Shown: one piece after another, positions 25,288 to 34,800 of the stretch | How the letters are laid out: every line of letters begins with the position of its first letter | How positions within the stretch are numbered: the first letter of the stretch is position 1 | Assembly: GCA_948146395.1 (NCBI GenBank) | Contig: OX411558.1 | Location: forward strand, 38,700,850 to 38,764,849 | Reading direction: 5' to 3' | DNA: 64,000 bases | Origin: Fragum whitleyi | Taxonomy: Eukaryota; Mollusca; Bivalvia; Cardiida; Cardiidae | Position numbers and translations under genes: made by a program | Notes under the pieces: model-generated | What the model saw: only the letters and a program-made list of their open reading frames with translations | Databases searched by the model: none | What the model was told of the DNA's origin: nothing

Positions 25288-26335
25288 TCATCGTGGCGAT
25301 TTAGGAACATCATAGATATGGTTACTTTTTCTTCTCGGAAGAACGTAAAAGTTTTTCGTATCTTTTGTTACCCCGTCATTCACATACACATGTTCTTCTT
25401 CCCCGGGTTTGGTTTCTCCTAACAAATTGTCAATTATTTCGGAGGTTTTCCTTGCCCTTTCACTTTCTTCCAACGCTTCCTTCATTTTCCAATGCATCTC
25501 ACTATCATTGTCTGTGTCATTTTGTTTATTTTCATTATCTTTCTCGTCATTTGATTGTTTCAAGGTATCTGACACTTTTCTTTCAGAGTTTAATGTATCT
25601 GATTTTGCTGGAACGATTTTCGTAGTACCGTCCTTTACAGCACAGTTTTCATAAACATTGTCAACTTCTGGACTGTCCTCGTCAAAGGAATCCATGTCGG
25701 CAGTTTCGTTGTATTCAGGAGGATCATAGTAAACATCTCTCTCGTGATTTATTTCCACTTTAGTAGGTTTGTCTCTACTCTTGTTCACCTTCTTATACAT
25801 ATCGTCAAGTTTTTTATTAACATCTTCCTTTCTTGGTGGTTTCTTTTTAAGAGTTGGAACTGAGAATAGCCCTGTTAACTCTTTGAATAGTTTTGGTACA
25901 GAACCTTTCCTCTCATTTGTATTTGCCGATTTAGGCTCGTCTTCAACTACTATCGGAGGTTCACTGAAGACCTCGTCATTTTTCAGCTCATCAGCCGGGT
26001 CTTCTTCATCAGGAGGATCACTGTAAACAGTGTCAGTACTTAGATTTCTCGTCGCTTCCGGTATGTTGTTGTCATAAACAACGCCATCTTCATTTGAGTC
26101 TTGATTTTGAGTATTTGTGTATGTGTCCATATTTTCACCAACAAGAGCATTGTTTACTTTGTTTTCATTTTCTTCGACAGATTTGTCGTCACTTTTGGCG
26201 TCTTTCTTTGCGTCTTCGCCATCTTCATCTTCCGTGTCCTCAAATTCAGAGTCGTTGTAACAGAAACTGGATCCAAGTTCGGAGTACACATTTACACCGT
26301 CCGGTCGACTTCCACGTTTTGCTGGTTGTGTTAAG
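25288..26335 (-). CDS. Receptor exon 8: acidic cytoplasmic tail and stop
   Basis: The exon encodes residues 363-711 as one open frame. It begins after CCTTTCAG and is very rich in Asp/Glu/Asn/Lys, so the tail is probably disordered. Tyrosine motifs: YSEL (380), YTN (435), YDN (450), YSDP (467), YDPP (566), YEN (591), YVN (680), YVLP (693) and YDVP (704). YxN is the known Grb2 SH2 preference and YxxP/YDVP that of Crk- and Nck-type SH2 domains. A basic-hydrophobic patch (about 508-532, LFKELTGLF then KKKPPRK) and a helical stretch (about 645-669) interrupt the disorder. No kinase, death or ZU5 domain is visible. Confidence 0.9.
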
Positions 26336-29300
26336 CTGAAAGGTTTTAGAAGAAATTGGACTATATTGAGTTTAAAATTGCTTGATCATTGGTATTACAT
26401 TAACAAATTTTAAACAAAATACACAGAAAACTAACAAAAATAAAAATAAAATAAACCAACACAAATGTGATTCCTTCAGATTTCAGATTAGATGTATGGT
26501 TTTAGACCTAAAATGAAAAAAATGAGACGTAAATGTACTTACCGTTTATCGATTGTCGCGTTTTCAACTTGAGTATCTGCAAGAAGACGAAGAGACAATA
26601 TTTAAAATAGGAAAATTTGATTTCAGATAATCGTTTACAATTCTAACGGTTTATTTATCCTTAAAACGACCAAGTGAATTCCTTTCTATGGAATGAAATC
26701 GGTTTGTTGGGGTGAGCCATTTTTAAATGAAATAAAAGGGAGGTTACATAAATAATTTTGCTCAAGCAAAATCTTAGTATTTTTCTATTTAAAAAAGGCA
26801 GCTGATAAATCACAGACGGGCTTGTTTGATTAGAATGACGTTTTAGGGCATGTTTGAATAGTTTCAGAGTGGTTTCGGGTGATTTCGTTTCGTTTAGGAA
26901 GATTTGCGTTAGTGGCAGAAATATTATGGATGAAGAGATGAGTGAGCGATCTAGATAATGTTGCAAATTTTATGAAGTTTTAACCCACCTCTTGTTAATC
27001 TTGCACTGTTAATCCTCTTCACCTTGATTCTCCGCCTTATCAACATGAATATAACAATGAGTATAATCACAGTGATCGCCCCTGCTATTACCAAAAACAC
27101 CACTAGGTTGAGCTTAGATAGCCACGAGGCCGAGGCAACTTCCGTCTCACTGATGACGTCAGTCGTTGTTGTGTTGTAGTCGGTATTGTTCTCATGACCT
27201 AAATTAAGAAATGCCACGTAACTTATATAACTCATTCTCTTCTGTTAAATTTCTTCAAAGAGTCTTAAAAAATATCTGATATGTTCTTTCTCCCTATGTA
27301 GTCTAATATCATAATTCAACCTAAGCCTTCAAGGCCCGAAATCATGTACATGTCACATTCTTTTAATCTTAACATGGTTCTTAAACTTTGAATGAAATTT
27401 TCATGTTCCACTTTCAGGTTGACTTGTTAATAAAGAATTGTTTAGATGTTTTGAAAATCATAACAGCCCTTAGAAAATTTTTATGCACATGGTTCTCAAA
27501 CTTTCAATTAAATTTTCATGTTCCAATTAAAGGTGCCGCCACCATAGCGCAGTTGGTTAGGCATAAGACTTCCAATCTGGAAGTCGTGGTTTCGATCCCC
27601 GGTGGCGGCAAATATCCTTTCCGACGTTTGTCTCTTACCAATGGGTAGATAATCGTAAACCTATGTGAGATAGCAGTCGGAGGCTAGGAAAGGGTGTCAT
27701 GGTAGTACAGGTGAAAGAAATACCAGGAATCCATTGTTAGGTGCTCCGACCGCCGCGATATAACTGCGAAATTGTTGAAAGCGGCCATTCAAACAAATAA
27801 AACAAACAAGCCAATTAAAGGTTAACTTGCATCAAAAGGAATTCAAGATGGTTAAAAAATCGTAACTGCTATTGAAAATGTTTATGCACATGGTTCTCAA
27901 ACTTTGAATGAAATTTTCACGTTCCATTTGTAGATTAACTTGCTCAAAAAAGAATTGTTAAGATGGTTTGAAATCGTAACCGCTATTGAAAATGTTTATG
28001 CACATGGTTCCCAAACTTTGAATGGAATTTTCACGTTCCATTTGACTTGCTCTAAAAAGCTATTTAACCGCTATTTAAAATGTTTATGCACGAACCTGAA
28101 CATTCTATTCTGGGACAGTCTTTGTATTCCGAATAGTTTCCGGGACATCCTGGAGTTTCCCGGGGGTCATTACAAAGCCGTGTACGATTCCTTGTCCTCT
28201 TATCACCACATACCGGAAGACAACCAGACCACTCCGTCCAAGCGGTCCAGACACCTACCACTGAAAAAGAGTATGTTTTTCAATTCATTCAGATTGTATT
28301 TTGACTTTAATACAGACAATCTTGCTCGAGAGACCACGTCTATCAAGCGATCTTTTTTTATTGGACGACTGTTTTCAAATTTCCCTTCTTTGAATTAATA
28401 TGTCTTAAAAAGAAGATATAAATTGTCTAAAAATAAATGTAAATGAATCCTATGTGGTTAAAATTCTTTAGAATCGTCTGAAATATTAGCTCATTCTTAA
28501 TCGACCGCTTTTAGGTGTCCCCGTAAGTAGTCGCTTAATACACATCTAACTGTTTGTCACCCATTCCTACGAATGGTGCCATCTTAGTAGAGCGAAACGT
28601 TTAGATCCTGGTCAGCGATCTTAAATATGCGTTTAAGAACATTCCAATATAAATAATCATTCTGCTTTCCTGAATAGTTATTTTTCGAAAAATGACCATT
28701 TGCCTTCCTCTCTAGTGGCAGGCGCAGTCTCCTTTTCGCATATCTACGGGGTTCCCAATTGGTCAAACATTACATGTGTTCAAAGGCATGAACGAAGATG
28801 TTCCATGATGATTCATCAATTACGGATAATCTCCTTATGCTTTTATATACAATAATCTATCGAGTCTTCATTGAAATTTAGTACGTGAAAATACTTTCAC
28901 CTAGGATGTAGGTTGCCCATCCGTGTAAATAGCTGAAACAAAATGGCGGAAAATATAGGAGTACAACAATTATAGATGAGTAGCGGTAATTCGATGGGGA
29001 AAACATTTTTTTTGTGGGGGGGGGGGGTATTGTTGTTGTTTTTGCCTTGTTTTTTTTTTTCTTTTTTTGTTTTTATTGTTGTTGTTGTTCTTGTTTTCGC
29101 CTTGTTTTTTTTGCCTTTTTTTTGTTGTTGTTGTTTTGTTTTTTGTTTTTCGTTTGACACCGTGTATCGGTAAATCCTTACCTTCACATACAGTCATACA
29201 CAGATGGGATTGCATTGAGGGACCCACACAGTCACCAGTTGATAACAGTGAGGAACTGCTCTTCAAGCAATTGCGGGATCGAATCTTGAACCCCTTGCCG

Positions 29301-31839
29301 CACTTTGCACTGCATTCGCCAAACGCTGACCATTCACTCCAATCTATTTACAGAAAAATCAGATTTCCAACACTTAAATGAAAATTCGAATGTATACAGA
29401 ATGATATGATATATATATATATATATATAATGTTATATTTAGTATACTCTTATTATTCATTAAACATTGCGTTCGATGCAACTGCAAGGAATAGAAGATA
29501 AAGAAATACTTGCTATATATACTAGTTAAAAACTTCTAACCGGCCACTTTAAAAACAAAGATATTTTTTCTGTGGTGTATGGATTTTCGTGTAATTGGCT
29601 ATGTGAATTTTTAAGCAACTTTTTAGATGATTTCGGCGAAAAGTTACCGTCATTTCATTGAATTTAAAGCGCAACACGAGAAAAGCCCAAAAAGCTCTAA
29701 ATTCACACAGAGCTAAAAAATTGTCATTGTAGCGATTTTTGTCTCATGGGTTGTTAGCTGAAACATAGACTAGGAAAAAAATTGAAAATGTTCGACAATT
29801 GTGCGGGGCATTGCGGGATTGCAGCTAACGATTTGCGGACTTTGATTTGTTGAAAATGTAATATCCCGAGCTCTATTAATAACGATCGCAGATCGTTTCG
29901 CGGTAGTACCGTTTTTTTTTTTTTTTGTTGTTTTTCTTTAAGACGGTTTGACAAATTGGTTATTTAGACCCAACCCATCATTTTTACTATGCGAAAAAAA
30001 ATATTGTGATTTTTTCGGTAAGGGCGCCGGAGCAAGCGATTTGATTGGCTAATAATGCGATTTTAAAAAATGAAAATGCCAAAATAAAAATCTCAGAGGG
30101 AAATCAGATACACTTTTACTTTATTTATTTTTTTCTTCTTCGAAGAGATATAAAACATTGAATAAATGCGTTAGATTTTAATCGCCAATATTCACCTCTC
30201 GAAATGTCAACAACATTCAACTTCCTGTTATCCTCGACTCAGGTAAATTTTTTCGAAATCTGTCAGGATTTTTCGTAGTTAAAATGCAACGGGGATAATT
30301 TTCGGTTAAGTAGTTTTGAAATTAGTTTAGTAACACCATCCACAAGCTGAATAACCCTATATTGTAGGCTAGGCATCAAATCTATTAGTGATTTTGGTTG
30401 CCAAGGTAGTTCGTTAGGGTGGGTGGGGGTATTCTTTTCTATTCAAACAAGTTCTGAGTCTGAGGTGCGTTCGTTAGAGCAAGATGAAAAATCCATCTAA
30501 TGAGATTTTTAAGACGTTCAAATGAACGATTTTTGATATTTTGAGTGAAAATATTCGACGTCGTCATGACTACTCGTTTTAAGCCTATGCAAAACTATCT
30601 TCGTTTCCTTATTGAGATATCTTAAGATTCTTAATGAGCCGCTTAAAAATCTCGCTCTACCGAACGCTTTATCTTAAAAATCTTAATAAGAATCTTAAGA
30701 ATCTCGCTCTTACGAACGCACCTCAGATCTATTCTATTCATCATTACAAACAATCATTGATTTGTCAATATATCAATTAAGCTTGCCTTGAAACAAATGA
30801 ACTTAGAGCCATGTCATGTTTCATCGCATTTTGCAGGTGACCGATCAACTCGGCCCCTTTTTGTCTCGACCAAATGGGCAACAAAACTAGGCATGGTCAA
30901 CTCGGTTTCAATATATTCACACAGATGTGATGATAAATTGTTTTGTATATAATTTGGTTCTATATAGGTGGATAATTTTCAGACGGATTCCTTTTGTTGT
31001 CAGCGTGATTATCTGTGATTACCTAGAGTTTTTTTGAGAACAATCATCGACCCGGAACATTGTAACTACTACGCTTTAGCAAGCCAGTGCTCGTCACTGA
31101 ACACATGAACTGCATGGGGTTTTTGTGTTTGGATTAAGAAAAAATGTGTATAAAAGTGTTAAGATAGCAAAAAATGGAATTATAAGCATTTATATGAAAT
31201 AAGTATGCATTGTTTTATTTGTGTACTATGGCTTTAAAGTATAGTACCGTAAGTAAGTGATAAAATTATGTGTACATAGATTAGTGTACACGACATAGTT
31301 TTAACATTCCAACATATTGCTTCTTCAATATTCGGTTTCTGTAGGTGACTGATTGTTCTCCTACTTTTGATACAAAAATAACAAATTATTTACGTGGGAC
31401 CGTTTAAACGTTTGTATTGTTGGTACACAATAGACACATTTGACCACCTCTAAATGTGCTAGACTGATAACGATTGCAGATGCACTCATAGGTGGCGGTA
31501 TCAAATCATTTTATATATTAAATATAGACAAGTTTCTTTCATCTGGCTTGTTGGTCAAGTGGTTAGCAAGCTCTACTCATAACCTGGGGGTTAGGGGTTC
31601 GAGCCCCACTGGATGCAGGTAGTGTATTTGGGCAGGACACTTTACAGACAGGGTAACAAAAAAAGACAATTCATTATCATGAAAAGGGTTCATTTATGCA
31701 TGCATATCAATACCATGAAGACATTGCTTGAGAGCCTAGATTTTATTCAAGTTTTTTTCAATGATTTGAAACATGAGTCTATTTTACTTTTAACTTTCAA
31801 AGAAATATTAATTTAAGACAGTCTGACACTCATATATAC

Positions 31840-31872
<33 letters not shown>

Positions 31873-34800
31873 CATTTAGTAATTAGATTTATGTAATTCA
31901 CAAACATTGTTATTTTGTATTTGGTTTTAAGTTACCCTTGTAGTTTAAGGTAAAATGCCTGGGTGCAAGGTACCCAGGAGTTCTGAGTTCAAATCTCGGC
32001 AGGGGTCAAATTGTAACCAATTAAGATATCAATTTTGTGAAATATATGAATTAATTATAATCAATAGTAATTATATTTTAACCCTTTCTATACTGTTCAC
32101 AGAAGTGTTGTGGAAATGTGGATCTTCTCCACATGTCCACACAAGTACTTTCATTCTATCTTTTCCTAGCCTCCAGCTCCAAGGCCTTTTTTAAAAAAGA
32201 TTGTTGAAAGCCCCATAAACCCCATTCAAGCAAACAAAACAAACCAATGCCTTTTATGTTCATGATCATAAAGAGCGAAATATCAGTCTACATGAATTAT
32301 TTTATTGTAAATAATGCAGTGATATGTTTCATCATCATGATAATTTTATTCATTTGCTTTAAGGTTGTGGACCCGTAATAGTTACTCAATTTTTCGGGAG
32401 TAGTAAACTTTAAAAATGTTAACTGAGGTTTCATAATGATTTTCACTATATCAATACATATGGTCAATATTGTGATTAATCATGAGTTCTGGAATGTTGC
32501 GGAACTATTATGGGTCCACTACCTTAAAGCAAATGAGTAAAATTATTTAAAAGCTCACATGAGCACAACATGTTCAAAGTGATTTGAAAGGATCACCCTG
32601 ATTCTGTTGTCTGTCATTGGCTGACTGACCCTTTTAAAAGTGTTCTCAAAATTCTGATTGGCCCTTGAATATTGATGTAATATGTCCGGCCTTTTAATGC
32701 CCATCATGGAAAGATTGGGGGTTTTACCATTGTCTGTCAAGTGCAAAGACATCTTGCTTCACTATGAAATCTTTGTGCAATATCACCTCCTTAACCACTG
32801 TGCCAATTTCAATGAATTTGGCCAGAACAGCTTTTGAGTGACATTTTTTTATACGCTGCTGGAGGCAGTTGTTTCGTCAATATTAGCATCATCTTCTCTG
32901 TCTATCCATCCGTCCATCCATCCGTACATCCAATTTTCTCGTGAGTGCAACTCCTCCCTCATTTATGGACCGATTTGGATAAAACTTTCACAGAATGTTC
33001 CTTGCCATCTGACCATGCACATGAAGTCAGGGTTTGGTTAATTTCAACTGTGTCGTGGAAAAAGGGGCCTTCATGTAAAAAAATCTTGTGACACAATTCC
33101 TCAATCATTTGTGGACAGATTTGGATGAAACTTTCACAAAATGTTCATAGTCACCTGACCATGCACATGAAGTCATGGTTTTGTGAATTTCAGCTGTGTC
33201 ATGAACAAAAGGGGCCTTCATGTAAAAAAATCTTGTGAACACAAGTCCTCCCTCCTTTATGGACCAATTTGGATGAAACTTTCACTGAATGTTTACAGTC
33301 ACTTGACCTTGCACATGAAGTCATGGTTTTGTTTATTATAGCTGCGTCATGGAAAAAGGGACCTTAATGTAAAGAAATTTTGTGAATGCAATTCTTCCTT
33401 CATTTGTTGACTGATTTGGATGAAACTTTCACAAAATATTCCCAGTCACTTGAGCTTGCGCATAAAGTCACAGTTTTGTGAATTTTAGCCGCGTCATGGA
33501 AAAAGGGGCCTTCATGTAAAAAATCTTTTGAACCCAACTCCTCCCTCATTATGGACCGATTTGGATGAAACTTTGACAAAATGTTTCTAGTCAACTGACC
33601 CAGTGCAAATTGTCTCAGTTTGGTGCATCTCTGGTACCAAGGTCAAGGTCATGTTTCACGGTCAATTTCATCGATCAAAGGTGACATTTTGAAAAAAATG
33701 TGGTTATGGGGGCATTTGTTTTTGTACAAACACATCTTGTTTCACTTTAAAATATTTGACAGACATTTCCTCCTCAACCTTTGGGCCAATTTTAATGAAT
33801 TTTTTTCCAGAATATTCTTTGGATGATCCTTCTCAGATTTTTTTTGCAAAAACTTGATAAACCAAAAAAAATCTGGGGTGACAGGGTAGGGGCCTTTTTC
33901 AGTATGAAGTCTTAAAACACTATCTCCTTGAAAACTTTGTGCCCTGAATTATACTTGGATTACATCAACTGGACTGATAAAATACAGATGAGTTATATAG
34001 GCCCATTCTGTACCTCATGTTTTGCAAACCAAATCTCTTATGTTCATAAGGGAAGTTTAGAAATGAGTGAGTTACTGGTATTGATTCAATGAAATTCCTT
34101 CTGCAAATTAATAAAGTACATAATCAAAAAATCACTTCATTTATTTAAAAGAGTGGAAAGCCTTGCAGAATTCATTGTTAAAAGACAACAATTGAAGACT
34201 GCGATCGTTTTGAGGCTTTGCCTTTTTCATATTATTTAAGGCTTTTTGAGCTTTTCCTTTATTACACATCCAAATTTGGTAACTATAGGTAAATCCAAAT
34301 GGAAATCCACGTACATTATGCTTTAAAATTGACACATCAAATTTCATTAAAATGTTATAACTTTAAAAAAAAGTTATCGCCATATTTAAAGTGGCCGGTT
34401 AGGACTTTTGGCCAGTATATATAATTATGTATCGGAGAAAAAATACAAAGATTTGTAAATATCTTTTTCTGTAGATGTGTGCACAATGAAAAATTTATTA
34501 GTCCAAAGAAAAGGGATAGCCGTGCATTCGTACTCCGAAAGTTTCATGATTTCAGACTGTTTTAAACCAATTAAACTTAATAGGGATATACTTTCGGAAC
34601 GTTGATGCATTTTCAAAGGAGGGGCTAGAAAAGCAGGGGAAGGGCTCACACTTACGAGCACAGTTATCTCCTAGGTTGCAGGTTTGAGTCTCCTCCAGCG
34701 GTCCCAGTTCCTGGCATCCCCCATTTACACTACAATTTCGTGTCCTTGACCTAGTTTCTGTACTGTCACAGGACTTCGTACAGGCGGACCAACCTCCCCA

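Larger units (their letters stand above)
29520..34425. mobile_element. Possible 4.9 kb composite element filling a receptor intron
   Basis: ACTTCTAACCGGCCACTTTA at 29532 and its inverted counterpart TAAAGTGGCCGGTTAGGACT at 34388 are related to the ends of the 585 bp element at 15.7 kb. Everything between lies inside the intron separating TSP1 repeats 1 and 2. No intact transposase is visible, and several other repeats sit inside, so two independent ends are also possible. Confidence 0.45.

Noticed and set aside
25288..26335. ITAM in the receptor tail
   Set aside because: Only YSEL (380) fits YxxL/I; no second one at ITAM spacing, so the tail is better described by YxN and YxxP motifs.
25365..26339. 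Several plus-strand open frames of 77-86 residues
   Set aside because: All are antisense shadows of the receptor tail exon.
27940..28398. 152-residue plus-strand open frame
   Set aside because: It is the antisense shadow of the third TSP1 exon plus repeat sequence.
32938..33606. Possible CRISPR-like array
   Set aside because: The ~146 bp units are contiguous diverged tandem repeats without unique spacers, in a eukaryotic intron.
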